NCBI GenBank assembly: GCA_910579755.1
Contig: CAJTVB010000013.1
Location: 1-64,000 of the forward strand
DNA length: 64,000 nt
Source of the DNA: an uncultured Acetatifactor sp.
GTDB taxonomy: Bacteria > Bacillota > Clostridia > Lachnospirales > Lachnospiraceae
Direction of reading: 5' to 3'
Shown one piece after another: positions 9,964 to 18,386 of the stretch (the stretch's first letter is position 1; every line of letters begins with the position of its first letter). The notes below the pieces were generated by a model, which saw nothing but the letters and a program-made list of their open reading frames with translations, did no database searches and was not told where the DNA came from. A program made the position numbers and the translations under genes.

Positions 9964-9990
9964 AAACAATTTGGCTGAAAATAATTGTTT
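9964..9990. promoter_or_regulatory. Inverted repeat in the divergent DUF2974/chemoreceptor region, candidate TetR operator
   Basis: AAACAATT and AATTGTTT are separated by 11 bp in an AT-rich 214-bp gap between the two divergent genes. TTGGCT, a possible -35 box for the chemoreceptor gene, falls inside. Because the chemoreceptor is coupled to a TetR-family gene, this is a reasonable operator candidate, but that is inference. Confidence 0.35.
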
Positions 9991-10072
9991 TTTAATATAG
10001 AATATGTTATTTTTATATTATTATTTACAGAAACTTTATATTTGATTTTTTTGTCTGCGCATGGAGGTAGAT

Positions 10073-11791
10073 ATGCCCAAAAAAACCAGCAATTCTCCCA
10101 AACTCTTCAGCCTGAACAAAAAGCTTCAGCTGATCATTGCCCCCCTTCTGATCGTATCCTTTATCATTACAGGAGTTATCATTTTTGCCAGCAGCAGCAA
10201 GTCCATGATGGCCAATACCAAGGAACTCCTTGCGCAGGAGGCGGAATCCGCCTGCAAATCTCTGACCATCACCATGCTGTCGGAAACGGGCGCCCCCACG
10301 GCGGAAGCGGCCTACGAGCTGCTGGATCAGCCGGAAGAACTGGATGCACTGTACCAGCGTATGGATCTGAATGTCTCGGATAACGGCTTCGCCCTGCTGA
10401 TCAACACGGAACACAATACCATTCTGTCCCGGGCATCCGGAGGCGGCAATCTGCTTTCCGATTACACTGCAGGAACTCTTCTGAATGAAATCAGCTCCCA
10501 GATCCGGGCAGGCAGCAAAGAGGTTTTCAGAGCGGAAGGCGACTCTGCAAAATACTATGTGGTGCTGGCATACATCGAGGGAACCCCCTTTGTACTGGCC
10601 TCCTGCATCGATCAAACCTATGTATACGCGGATCTGGAGCGTCTTCTGATCATCATTGCCCTGGTATTTGTAGTGGTTACCATTCTGGTGAGCATTGTTC
10701 TGGCCTTTGATCTTTATCTGGTAATGAAGCCCATGCACGAATTGACCGATACGCTGACAGTCATTACCGACGGGGACTTTACCACATCGGTTGCCATAAG
10801 AAGGAACGACGAAGTAGGTCTTATGGGCCGTTCCGTAAACGATTTTGTATCTATTATGCGGGATATCATTTCTGACATTCGTGATATTTCAGGACAGCTG
10901 GATCAGGCGGGTAAAGCCACAAAGCAGGTGGCCTCCAGGCTTAACGAATCCACCGATGCCCAGGCCTCCTCCATGGGCGACATGAAGTCCACCATGGATC
11001 AGGTGGCCATCAGTGTTCAGGAGCTGGCCCTTCATGCCACTACCCTGGCCGACGTGGTGACTCAGACTAATCAGCAGGGAGAACGGGCTAAGGAAAACAT
11101 GCAGCAGACCGTGGCCGTAGCCTCCCGGGGCCGCACCGATATGGAAGAAGTCAATCAGGCCATGGAAGCCATTGTAAGCTCCATGAGCCAGCTGGCGGAT
11201 ATCGTGGATAAGGTAGGCGCATCCACAGAGCAGATCAATACCATGGTAGGCATTATCAGCGATATATCCGATCAGACCAATCTGCTGTCTCTGAATGCCG
11301 CCATCGAAGCCGCCAGAGCCGGAGACGCAGGCCGGGGCTTTGCCGTGGTAGCCGAGGAGATCCGCAACCTGGCCGAGGTCAGCGCATCCTCCGCCTCCCA
11401 GATTTCCAGTATTATTGCCCAGGTCAATTCCCAGGTAAACTACATGGTAGAACAGACCACTCAGAGCGCCGCCTACATCCGGGAAAATTCCGATAAAATC
11501 ACTGCCTCCTGTGAGGTTTTTGAGAATATTTATAAAAATGTGACAGACACGGATGCCATGCTCACGGAAATCGTCAGCCAGATCGCCCATGTAGATGGGG
11601 TAGCTACCAATATTGCCGCCCTCTCGGAGGAGCAGTCTGCCAGCGCTCAGGAAATCCTGGCCTCCACAGAGGTTATGGCCAACTCTTCCCTGGAGCTGTC
11701 CGAGGACAGCCGGATGGTTTCCGCCAATGCGGACAACGTGGCCGAGGCCTCCTTCGCCTTGACCGAGCATATGAGAAGGTTTAAAATTTGA
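10073..11791 (+). CDS. Methyl-accepting chemotaxis protein
   Basis: The 572-residue chemoreceptor has a first membrane helix at about residues 17-38 (LIIAPLLIVSFIITGVIIF), an extracytoplasmic sensor of about 150 residues, and a second helix near 190-215 (LLIIIALVFVVVTILVSIVL). A HAMP linker and a long cytoplasmic coiled coil follow. The signalling tip with DQTNLLSLNAAIEAARAG and GRGFAVVAEEIRNLAE is the CheA/CheW-binding hairpin. ATG 10073 is chosen because the GGAGG lies inside an upstream in-frame ATG at 10061. The ligand is unknown. No other chemotaxis gene is in the window. The stop codon overlaps the start of the following TetR gene (TGATG). Confidence 0.95.
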   Translation: MPKKTSNSPKLFSLNKKLQLIIAPLLIVSFIITGVIIFASSSKSMMANTKELLAQEAESACKSLTITMLSETGAPTAEAAYELLDQPEELDALYQRMDLNVSDNGFALLINTEHNTILSRASGGGNLLSDYTAGTLLNEISSQIRAGSKEVFRAEGDSAKYYVVLAYIEGTPFVLASCIDQTYVYADLERLLIIIALVFVVVTILVSIVLAFDLYLVMKPMHELTDTLTVITDGDFTTSVAIRRNDEVGLMGRSVNDFVSIMRDIISDIRDISGQLDQAGKATKQVASRLNESTDAQASSMGDMKSTMDQVAISVQELALHATTLADVVTQTNQQGERAKENMQQTVAVASRGRTDMEEVNQAMEAIVSSMSQLADIVDKVGASTEQINTMVGIISDISDQTNLLSLNAAIEAARAGDAGRGFAVVAEEIRNLAEVSASSASQISSIIAQVNSQVNYMVEQTTQSAAYIRENSDKITASCEVFENIYKNVTDTDAMLTEIVSQIAHVDGVATNIAALSEEQSASAQEILASTEVMANSSLELSEDSRMVSANADNVAEASFALTEHMRRFKI

Positions 11792-12312
11792 TGAAATACG
11801 CAAGAGAATGCATGGTTCAGGCACTGATCAGGCTCCTGGGGGAGAAACCTCTTTCTGCCATCTCCATCACGGAGCTGACAGCCGCCGCGGGAGTGTCCCG
11901 CATGACCTATTACCGCAATTATCAATCCCTGGATGATATCCTGCGGTCCCATCTGACAGATATTTTTGCAGATTATCGGCGGGATGTGGAAGCCTGGATC
12001 GATAAGGGAAATTATAACGACTATAAAAACATGCTTCACTGCTATGAATATTTCCGGATGCATGCCGATTTTATCCGCTGCCTTTTACAGTGTAACATGG
12101 GAACGCTTCTTTTGGAATCCCTGACTCAATATATCATTGACACCTATTACAAAGAAGAAAAGGGTATAGTTTTTTACTATACCCTTCAAGCTTTTGCCGG
12201 TTCTCTTTACAATATATATATCGCCTGGATCCGCAGCGATTCCAGGGAATCCGCCCAAAAAATGGCCTCTATCATCTGTGGGCTATATCCACGTACTCCT
12301 TCTCTTCCATAA
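11791..12312 (+). CDS. TetR/AcrR family transcriptional regulator
   Basis: The 173-residue protein has an N-terminal helix-turn-helix (SAISITELTAAAGVSRMTYYRNYQSLDDIL) of TetR type; the C-terminal domain (about residues 60-173) would bind a ligand and dimerise. The ATG shares one base with the stop codon of the chemoreceptor gene, so it should be translated by reinitiation after it; I see no separate promoter. That layout suggests control of the receptor operon itself. Its last 41 bp overlap the convergent citrate synthase gene. The effector cannot be read from the sequence. Confidence 0.88.
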   Translation: MKYARECMVQALIRLLGEKPLSAISITELTAAAGVSRMTYYRNYQSLDDILRSHLTDIFADYRRDVEAWIDKGNYNDYKNMLHCYEYFRMHADFIRCLLQCNMGTLLLESLTQYIIDTYYKEEKGIVFYYTLQAFAGSLYNIYIAWIRSDSRESAQKMASIICGLYPRTPSLP

Positions 12313-13618
12313 CACTCTTATAGGCAGGCCGGATAATTTTATCCATATTGATCAATTCCTCGATTCTATGGGCGCTCCATCCCACAATTCTGGCGATGGC
12401 AAATATGGGCGTATACATTTCCAGAGGAATCTCCAGCATGCTGTACACAAATCCGCTGTAGAAGTCCACGTTTGCGCTGACGCCCTTATAGATACGGGCC
12501 TTCTCCGCGATTACCTGAGGAGCCAGGCGCTCTATCATGGAGTAGAGGGCAAAATCCCGGTTCCTGCCCTTGGCCTCCGCCAGCTGTTCCACAAATCCCT
12601 TAAACACCTGGGCTCTGGGATCGGACAGGGAATATACGGCATGTCCCATACCATAGATCAGGCCCTTATGGTCGAAGGCCTCCTTATTCAAGATCTTCTT
12701 CAGGTAATCTCTGACAGCATCCTCATCCTCCCAGTCGGACACCTTCTCACCGATCTCCCGCATCATCTCCACCACCTTAATATTGGCTCCTCCATGCTTG
12801 GGGCCCTTCAGGGATGAGAGCGCCGCCGCAATCACGGAATAGGTATCCGAACCCGAGGAAGTGACCACACGGGTGGTAAAAGTGGAGTTGTTTCCTCCGC
12901 CATGCTCCATGTGAAGCACCAGTGCAATGTCCAGCACCCGGGCCTCCAACTCCGTATACTGTTTATCCGGACGGAGCATCATCAGCAGATTCTCTGCTGT
13001 GGAAAGCTTTCTGGATGGACGATGTATGTACATGCTTTCGTCATTTTGATAGTGATTGTAGGCATGATATCCGTAAACCGACAGCATGGGGAACACGCTG
13101 ATCAGGGCAATGCATTGCCGCAGCACATTCTCTATGGATGTATCACTGCAGTTTTTATCATAAGAAGCCAGCGTCAGCACGCTCCTTGTGAGGGAATTCA
13201 TTATATCACTGCTGGGTGCTTTCATGATCACGTCTCTGGTAAAATTGGTGGGCAGCGTTCTATTGGATGCCAGAATATCCCGAAATTCCTTCAGCTGACG
13301 CTCATTAGGAAGCTTGCCGAACAAAAGCAGATATCCCGCCTCCTCGAAACCGAACTGCTTCCTGCGAAATCCCTTTACCAATTCGATGCAGTCATATCCC
13401 CGGTACCACAGCCTTCCCTCGCAGGGCATCTTTTTCCCGTCCACAACCTTGAAAGAGTCAATCCGTGATATATTTGTGAGCCCCGTGACAACACCGTTTC
13501 CGTTTTTGTCGCGCAAGCCTCTCTGCACCTCATATTTATCAAACAGTTCCGGCTCCAGCTGATCAGCCTCTCTGCACAATAATGCATAATCCTTCAGATA
13601 TCCTTCATTTTTCTTCAA
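12272..13618 (-). CDS. Citrate synthase
   Basis: The enzyme condenses oxaloacetate and acetyl-CoA to citrate; in fermentative clostridia this usually feeds 2-oxoglutarate and glutamate synthesis. The 448-residue chain includes EGRLWYRGYDCIELVKG, LHMEHGGGNNSTFTTR, the catalytic-histidine region KHGGANIKVVEMM and GMGHAVYSLSDPRA. An N-terminal extension of about 60 residues is seen in the Lachnospiraceae-type enzymes. A 2-methylcitrate synthase activity cannot be excluded, but no prp genes are near. The start follows GGAGGTAGTTCT. It has its own promoter in the gap after the deoR-type gene. Confidence 0.93.
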   Translation of the reverse strand: MKKNEGYLKDYALLCREADQLEPELFDKYEVQRGLRDKNGNGVVTGLTNISRIDSFKVVDGKKMPCEGRLWYRGYDCIELVKGFRRKQFGFEEAGYLLLFGKLPNERQLKEFRDILASNRTLPTNFTRDVIMKAPSSDIMNSLTRSVLTLASYDKNCSDTSIENVLRQCIALISVFPMLSVYGYHAYNHYQNDESMYIHRPSRKLSTAENLLMMLRPDKQYTELEARVLDIALVLHMEHGGGNNSTFTTRVVTSSGSDTYSVIAAALSSLKGPKHGGANIKVVEMMREIGEKVSDWEDEDAVRDYLKKILNKEAFDHKGLIYGMGHAVYSLSDPRAQVFKGFVEQLAEAKGRNRDFALYSMIERLAPQVIAEKARIYKGVSANVDFYSGFVYSMLEIPLEMYTPIFAIARIVGWSAHRIEELINMDKIIRPAYKSVMEEKEYVDIAHR

Positions 13619-13673
13619 TAGAACTACCTCCTGACCTTCAAAACTTTTTTCTGCTATGCTTCACTCCTTTCTT

Positions 13674-13703
13674 ATCTTATCTTTTTTTATCTTCCTGTGT
13701 CAA
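13674..13703 (-). promoter_or_regulatory. Sigma-A promoter of citrate synthase
   Basis: On the minus strand TTGACA (13698-13703) and TAAGAT (13674-13679) are spaced 18 bp, about 55 bp ahead of the start codon. Confidence 0.6.
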
Positions 13704-13714
13704 TTAAATTTATG

Positions 13715-14494
13715 TTAATTTTTACTATCCTGCTGAGCATACAGACATTCAATGCCCCGCTCGGCGAAATAATCCATCCATTCCCGGCCTGGACAACGGT
13801 CCGTCACCACCATATCCACATCAGAGAGCTCCCCGATCCGGGAGAATGACACATTGCCAAATTTAGTATGATCTACGGCCAGAATCCTCTGTTTTGCGGC
13901 TCTCATCATGGCCTGCTTCACCTCGGAAAACATTTCATTGGAATCCGTGATCCCTCTTTTCCGATCTATTCCCTTACAGGACAGGATCACCTTATCCGCG
14001 TAAAAGGAGCCGATGCCGTTCACCGCCCTGGATCCCACCAGCGCCAGATAGCTCTCCCGAAGCGTTCCTCCGGTGGAGATGATATCCCAGCCGCTGACAT
14101 CGGAAAGCTCCACCAACACTTCAATGGAGTTTGTGATCACCGTCAAACGCCGCCGGCTCTTCAAAGCCTTGACAATGGCCACTGCCGTGGTGCTGGGATC
14201 CAGAATGATATGTTCTCCTTCCTGCACCAGTCCCTCCACCAGACCGGCGATGACCCGCTTCCCCTCCATGTTCCGCTTTTTCCGCACATTAAAAGGCATG
14301 TCAAAGCCGCTGTTTTCGTTGAGGATCGCCCCGCCGTAGCTCTTTGATGCCAGTCCCTCCTTGTCCAGCCGGTCCAAATCTCTGCGGATGGTTTCTTCCG
14401 ACACACCAAAAAGAGTGCTCAGCTCGCTGACCACTACCTTTTTCTCCTCCTGCAGTTTTTCCAGAATCAGATTTCTCCGCTCCACAGCCAGCAT
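13715..14494 (-). CDS. DeoR family transcriptional regulator of the microcompartment locus
   Basis: The 259-residue protein has a DeoR helix-turn-helix at residues 18-57 (VVVSELSTLFGVSEETIRRD) and a sugar-phosphate-sensing C-terminal domain (IILDPSTTAVAIVKAL, KVILSCKGIDRKRGITDSNE). DeoR regulators commonly repress sugar operons until a phosphorylated intermediate binds. The start ATG 14494 follows GAGGAGG by 7 nt. It is the last gene of the microcompartment run, 46 bp after the pduT-like gene and in the same direction. I infer it regulates the locus, with fuculose-1-phosphate or rhamnulose-1-phosphate as a plausible effector; candidate operators are listed at 23001 and 27467. Confidence 0.88.
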   Translation of the reverse strand: MLAVERRNLILEKLQEEKKVVVSELSTLFGVSEETIRRDLDRLDKEGLASKSYGGAILNENSGFDMPFNVRKKRNMEGKRVIAGLVEGLVQEGEHIILDPSTTAVAIVKALKSRRRLTVITNSIEVLVELSDVSGWDIISTGGTLRESYLALVGSRAVNGIGSFYADKVILSCKGIDRKRGITDSNEMFSEVKQAMMRAAKQRILAVDHTKFGNVSFSRIGELSDVDMVVTDRCPGREWMDYFAERGIECLYAQQDSKN

Positions 14495-14540
14495 TCGTGC
14501 ATCCTCCTCTTCACCGTCAGGTCTCGGTATCATACTCCAA

Positions 14541-15089
14541 TTACAGAATCGCCTTGCAGATCTGCGGATCCGGATGGGCAATTACCGTAGAATCCAAATA
14601 CATGCCGCTTTCGGCCACAATGCTTCTGGCCCGGGAAATGGCCGCCTCCACCGCGGATACTTCCCCGCACAAAAATAAATAGGACTTTCCGCACATTCCC
14701 TTGGCCACCCTCAGCTCGATCAATTCTACCTGCGCCGTCTTGGCCGCCGTATCCGCCGCCACAATGATGGAGGCAGCGTCAAAGGTTTCCAGAATTCCCA
14801 GAGAACTGACATGCTCAATATGAGTTGTGCCGTAAATAGCCGGAAAAATTCCCTCATGAGGATTGCCCAGCACAAAGCTGTCGATGAGCTGCTCCGGATA
14901 CCCGCTTTCTGCCGCGCTGACGGCAGCCTCCACCGCACTCAAATCTCCTGTGATCAGTGCGATATATTTCCCGGGACACACCGTCTGTGCTTCCACCAGC
15001 TCCACAGCCGCAGTCTTTACCATAATATCTGCTGCGGCTACACCGGCGGATACCGTCTTAAACTCTATCATGCCTATCGCTCTGCCCAT
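14541..15089 (-). CDS. pduT: PduT-like tandem BMC-domain shell protein with Fe-S cysteine
   Basis: The 182-residue protein consists of two BMC domains (about 1-90 and 95-182), the architecture of trimeric shell proteins. The first domain has VEAQTVCPGKYIAL: the Cys is residue 38, the same position as the cysteine that in Salmonella PduT helps hold a [4Fe-4S] cluster on the trimer axis. It follows the PduS-like gene directly, matching the PduS-PduT pair thought to pass electrons across the shell. ATG 15089 is chosen because CAGGAGAG lies just upstream; an in-frame TTG lies seven codons earlier. Confidence 0.9.
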   Translation of the reverse strand: MGRAIGMIEFKTVSAGVAAADIMVKTAAVELVEAQTVCPGKYIALITGDLSAVEAAVSAAESGYPEQLIDSFVLGNPHEGIFPAIYGTTHIEHVSSLGILETFDAASIIVAADTAAKTAQVELIELRVAKGMCGKSYLFLCGEVSAVEAAISRARSIVAESGMYLDSTVIAHPDPQICKAIL

Positions 15090-15129
15090 TGCTCTCTCCT
15101 GACTGTGCAAAATCTATGTATACAAATAA

Positions 15130-16470
15130 TTATTTCACGCTGATCGTAATATATCTGTCGTTGACTTCCCGGACAATACCGTCTGCAGAAGCATGAATGC
15201 CCACACTCAGCCCCTCCGCCGGTCCGGCAATGCAGTCTCCCGTCTTAACCTGCTGTCCCTTCTCCACCAAGGGAACCGACGGTGCACCGATATGCTGGCT
15301 TAAGGGGATGCGCACCTTATGAATCAACTGCTGCTCCTGCCAGAAGCCCTCCGGCTGAAGCGGCGCCTCCACATCATATTTTGAAAGGCCCAGTCTGGCC
15401 GCCAGCCTTTTCTCCGGCACCCTCCGGTATTCCCGGCCTTTCGAAACACCCGCCCCGGCAGCCGAGGGAGGTTTCACTCCCGCCTTTCGCAGTCCTGCCT
15501 TATAATCCCCAATCAGGCTCCTGGGGGACAGTCCCTGAGGACAGGAAAAGCTTTCACACAAGCCACAGGAGCTGCAGAACATTGTGTTCAGAAATACCCC
15601 CATATCCTGAAAATCCCCATTGGCGGCGCTTCGCATAAACCGATGGGGCTCGATGGGATGTCCCAAAGCATGTCTGGGACAAAGGCTGGTACAGGTCTCG
15701 CACTGACAGCAGGCGGAAGCCGCCCGCTTCAGGTCTATGGCCGCATTTCTGTCCTTCCTCCGCACCAGAGAATGGGACCGGTCCAGTACGATCACCCCAT
15801 TGGTGGTCTTTGTCACTACCTCCCCCTCCCGGGCCAGGAATCCCATCATGGGTCCTCCCACCAGAAAGACAGGATCCCTGGCAGTCATCTCACCCCCATG
15901 GCACACCACATCCTCCAGAAAAGCTCCCAAGGGAACTCTTACCGTCACAGGATGCTCCACCTCTCCCACTATAGAAACCAGCTTATCCGTCACGGGATGC
16001 TGCTGTTTCATGGCACGGTATATATTATACACCGTTTCCACATTCAGCACCACCACGCCCTCCTCAATGGGAAGACCTCCCGGGCGGATAACCTTTCCCA
16101 GAGCTTCATAGATCAGTACAATCTCGTCTCCCATAGGATAGGCGCTCTCCAACAGCTGCAGCCTCATCTTGGGATAAGCATCTATATATCTATCCACAGC
16201 CTTACATGTGGCCTTATATTCTTTTTTTATCCCGATGACTATCTGCCCGGCTCCCACTGTCCGGGCGATCTCATCAAGGGTTTCCAGTATTTCCTCTGCA
16301 TGCCGCTCCAAGAGCTGCCGGTGCAGCTTCAAAAGAGGCTCACATTCCGCACAGTTCATCAGAATGACCTGCGCCCGTTCATCCAGCTTGGCATAGGTCG
16401 GAAACCCGGCGCCGCCGGCCCCCACAATGCCTCGCTCCTGCAGAAGCTTTTTTAACTCCTGAATTTCCAT
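15130..16470 (-). CDS. pduS: PduS-like flavin/iron-sulfur reductase of the microcompartment
   Basis: The 446-residue protein resembles RnfC and PduS. The N-terminus has the glycine-rich GIVGAGGAGFPTYAKL that binds NADH/FMN in this group. Two [4Fe-4S] motifs follow, CCQCETCTSLCP and CSSCGLCESFSCP, and a C-terminal biotinyl-lipoyl-like segment (IGAPSVPLVEKGQQVKTGD). In Pdu systems PduS reduces cobalamin; here the dehydratase is B12-independent, so electron export or NAD recycling through PduT is the likelier job (inference). ATG 16470 follows GGAGAGAGG; a longer frame would run into the eutN-like gene. Confidence 0.9.
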   Translation of the reverse strand: MEIQELKKLLQERGIVGAGGAGFPTYAKLDERAQVILMNCAECEPLLKLHRQLLERHAEEILETLDEIARTVGAGQIVIGIKKEYKATCKAVDRYIDAYPKMRLQLLESAYPMGDEIVLIYEALGKVIRPGGLPIEEGVVVLNVETVYNIYRAMKQQHPVTDKLVSIVGEVEHPVTVRVPLGAFLEDVVCHGGEMTARDPVFLVGGPMMGFLAREGEVVTKTTNGVIVLDRSHSLVRRKDRNAAIDLKRAASACCQCETCTSLCPRHALGHPIEPHRFMRSAANGDFQDMGVFLNTMFCSSCGLCESFSCPQGLSPRSLIGDYKAGLRKAGVKPPSAAGAGVSKGREYRRVPEKRLAARLGLSKYDVEAPLQPEGFWQEQQLIHKVRIPLSQHIGAPSVPLVEKGQQVKTGDCIAGPAEGLSVGIHASADGIVREVNDRYITISVK

Positions 16471-16529
16471 AACCTCTCTCCGTCTCTGGCAGACCGGTCT
16501 CCTGGCTTCGCACAGGGCCGGCAAATCAC

Positions 16530-16775
16530 TCATTCATCGACAATCCCCACAATGGCAGCGTCCACCGGCGCATTTTCCATGCCCACCCGGGCGGCGCTTC
16601 CCATGGCCACCAGAACAGTCTCCCCGATGCCTGCGCCGATATTGTCAATGGCTACAAAACGCTCCGATCCACCCTTCATTTCCTTTAAGGGCTCGATAAC
16701 CATAAACTTGTTTCCTATCAGATTTTCACTTTTTCGGGTGGAAACAATGCTTCCCACTACTTTACCGATCACCAT
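16530..16775 (-). CDS. EutN/CcmL-type BMC vertex protein (BMC-P)
   Basis: The 81-residue product is a pentameric BMC-P protein that caps the vertices of the polyhedral shell. It begins MVIGKVVGSIVSTRKSE, the conserved beta-strand start of the EutN/CcmL/CsoS4 family, and has DNIGAGIGETVLVAMGSAAR and the C-terminal DAAIVGIVDE. ATG 16775 follows GGAGAGATAAC. It is the only BMC-P gene in the locus, which is enough to close a shell. It sits between pduL and the pduS-like gene. Confidence 0.93.
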   Translation of the reverse strand: MVIGKVVGSIVSTRKSENLIGNKFMVIEPLKEMKGGSERFVAIDNIGAGIGETVLVAMGSAARVGMENAPVDAAIVGIVDE

Positions 16776-16828
16776 GTTATCTCTCCTGTCGGACGAACCG
16801 AACCCTTCCATAATGCTGCAGCCGCCGT

Positions 16829-17470
16829 TTACAGGATCGTGACCTTTTGGCCTGTACAGATCCCGCTGGCATTCGCCTCATCCGTATCAATATGCATTTC
16901 CAGCGTAAAGCTGTCATGTACCCGGATCTTTACCTGATTAAATATGGTTCCCCGCTGGTTATCTGCCTTCACAGAAACAATATCACTGTCATGTACTCCT
17001 GCCGCCGCAGCGTCCGCGGGAGACATATGAATATGGCGCATGGCTATGATACAGCCTTCCTTCAGATATATGACGCCTTTCGGCCCTGCCACTGCCACAG
17101 GAGCGCTTCCCGCAATATCTCCCGACTCTCTGACCGGAACCCGAATCCCCAGCTTCAATGCGTCGGTAGCCGAAACCTCCAGCTGGGATGCCTTTCTTAC
17201 AGGTCCCAGGACTCTCACGTTCTCAATGGCCCTCAGCTTCAATCCCACCACGGTCACCGTCTCGTTGCAGGCATACTGGCCTCCCATCAAATCCTTCTTT
17301 TTTGTCAGCTGATATCCCTGGCCAAAAAGAGTTTCCACGTGCTCCTGCGTCAGATGGATATGCCTGGCAGAGACTCCCACCGGAACCTGAAAGCCGTTCT
17401 TTTTCTCCTCCATGGCACTCAGCGCCTGAAGGACCAGCTTAGTAATCATTTCAACTGTCTGTTGTTCCAT
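16829..17470 (-). CDS. pduL: Phosphate propanoyltransferase PduL
   Basis: PduL converts propionyl-CoA and phosphate to propionyl-phosphate, releasing CoA for the aldehyde dehydrogenase. The 213-residue protein has the zinc-binding signatures VSARHIHLTQEH, AMRHIHMSPADA and EMHIDTDEANA. The first 22 residues (VEMITKLVLQALSAMEE) form an amphipathic helix of the encapsulation-peptide type followed by a short linker, so the enzyme is expected in the lumen. No acetate/propionate kinase is present in the window; a housekeeping kinase would complete ATP formation. Confidence 0.95.
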   Translation of the reverse strand: MEQQTVEMITKLVLQALSAMEEKKNGFQVPVGVSARHIHLTQEHVETLFGQGYQLTKKKDLMGGQYACNETVTVVGLKLRAIENVRVLGPVRKASQLEVSATDALKLGIRVPVRESGDIAGSAPVAVAGPKGVIYLKEGCIIAMRHIHMSPADAAAAGVHDSDIVSVKADNQRGTIFNQVKIRVHDSFTLEMHIDTDEANASGICTGQKVTIL

Positions 17471-17520
17471 TTTCTGCCCCTCTGATCAGCGTCCTGCTGC
17501 CGCCGGAACTGCTGAATTTT

Positions 17521-17574
17521 GCCCGCGGCCATGCCCGCGGGCTTCGAAATACCCGTCCAAGGCCTTCGAAGCCC
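17521..17574 (-). promoter_or_regulatory. Two overlapping hairpins between BMC-H gene and pduL
   Basis: GCCCGCGG pairs with CCGCGGGC (17521-17542), and GGGCTTCGAA pairs with TTCGAAGCCC (17539-17574). The two stems share the bases 17539-17542, so only one can form completely. No T-run follows, so this is not a standard terminator; a processing or mRNA-stability role between shell and enzyme genes is possible. Confidence 0.5.
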
Positions 17575-17584
17575 GCATAAAAGT

Positions 17585-17863
17585 TTACTGTACCTTGGGA
17601 AGAATCATCTCCACATCTGTATGAGGGCGGGGAATCACATGAGTGGCCACCAGCTCTCCCAGCTTGGCAGCGCTTGCGGAGCCTGCCTCCACAGAAGACT
17701 TCACTGCTCCCACATCTCCACGAACCATTACTGTCACCAGTCCGGATCCGATCTTCTCTGTCCCCACCAGTGTCACATTAGCCGCCTTACACATGGCGTC
17801 CGCCGCCTCGATGGCTGCCACAAGGCCTCTTGTCTCCACCATTCCCAATGCTTCCTGTGCCAT
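17585..17863 (-). CDS. BMC-H shell protein (PduA/EutM-like), copy 1
   Basis: This hexameric shell protein of 92 residues starts MAQEALGMVETRGLVAAIEA and ends THVIPRPHTDVEMILPKVQ, a canonical single BMC domain. The pore-loop region is EKIGSGLVTVMVRGD. ATG 17863 has AGGAGG seven bases upstream. However, the frame stays open for another 59 codons upstream to an ATG at 18040, which also has a GGAGG (12 nt away), so a long form of 151 residues with a charged repetitive N-terminal tail is possible. It is about 80% identical by eye to copy 2 (18462-18737), a recent duplicate. Confidence 0.93.
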   Translation of the reverse strand: MAQEALGMVETRGLVAAIEAADAMCKAANVTLVGTEKIGSGLVTVMVRGDVGAVKSSVEAGSASAAKLGELVATHVIPRPHTDVEMILPKVQ

Positions 17864-18040
17864 TTTTCTTTCCTCCTCTTTCCTGATGCTGCAGACCTCC
17901 TCCGGAATGCCGTTTTCCCGGTGTTGTCTGTCTGTTTTGGGCCCTCCCTTGGGTTCCCCTTTGGTTTCACTTTTGGTTTCACCATTGCTTTGGCTTTTGG
18001 TTTCACCTTTGATTCCGCTTTTACGTTCCTTTTCCTTCAT
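17864..18040 (-). repeat. Low-complexity repetitive stretch, possible N-terminal extension of the BMC-H protein
   Basis: The plus strand reads repeated TTTTGGTTTCAC-like units at about 17935-18010. In the frame of the downstream shell gene these encode a Lys/Glu/Gly/Ser/Thr-rich tail with imperfect KGETKS repeats. There is no stop between ATG 18040 and the shell domain. Whether it is translated is unknown; otherwise it is a 184-bp spacer between two shell genes. Confidence 0.5.
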
Positions 18041-18047
18041 CCTGCGT

Positions 18048-18386
18048 CTAAACCTCCTGGATGGTTCCCGGGTCCAACCCGGATTCCGCCTCCGGCTTTT
18101 TCATAAATCTGCCGGCGCTCAGCTCTATAAGCCGCAGGATCTCCTGATGAGGATTGGCGATGACCCCCTTTGCCGCCGGCTTCCTGACAGCCTTTGCCGT
18201 CGCGGTTTCCACAGCCTCGGTGACAGACGCCACATCACCCTTTACGACAATGGTTACCAGGCGCCCGCCCAGCTTTCGCTCCCAGGTGGCCAGCTCCACG
18301 CCGGAGGTCTTGCACATAATATCCAATGCATCCACAGCCGCCACTACGCCTGAGACTTCTATAAAGCCTAATGAAATGTTGCTCAT
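18048..18386 (-). CDS. BMC-H shell protein with C-terminal extension
   Basis: This 112-residue protein has one BMC domain (SLGFIEVSGVVAAVDALDIM to KGVIANPHQEILRLIE) followed by about 20 extra residues with a charged tail (FMKKPEAESGLDPGTIQEV). It diverges from the two PduA-like copies, with WERKLGGRLVTIVVKGD in the pore-loop region, so its pore should differ. ATG 18386 follows AAAGGAG. It lies between BMC-H copy 2 and copy 1. Extended BMC-H proteins (PduK-like) are minor shell parts in other systems; the comparison is structural, not functional. Confidence 0.9.
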   Translation of the reverse strand: MSNISLGFIEVSGVVAAVDALDIMCKTSGVELATWERKLGGRLVTIVVKGDVASVTEAVETATAKAVRKPAAKGVIANPHQEILRLIELSAGRFMKKPEAESGLDPGTIQEV

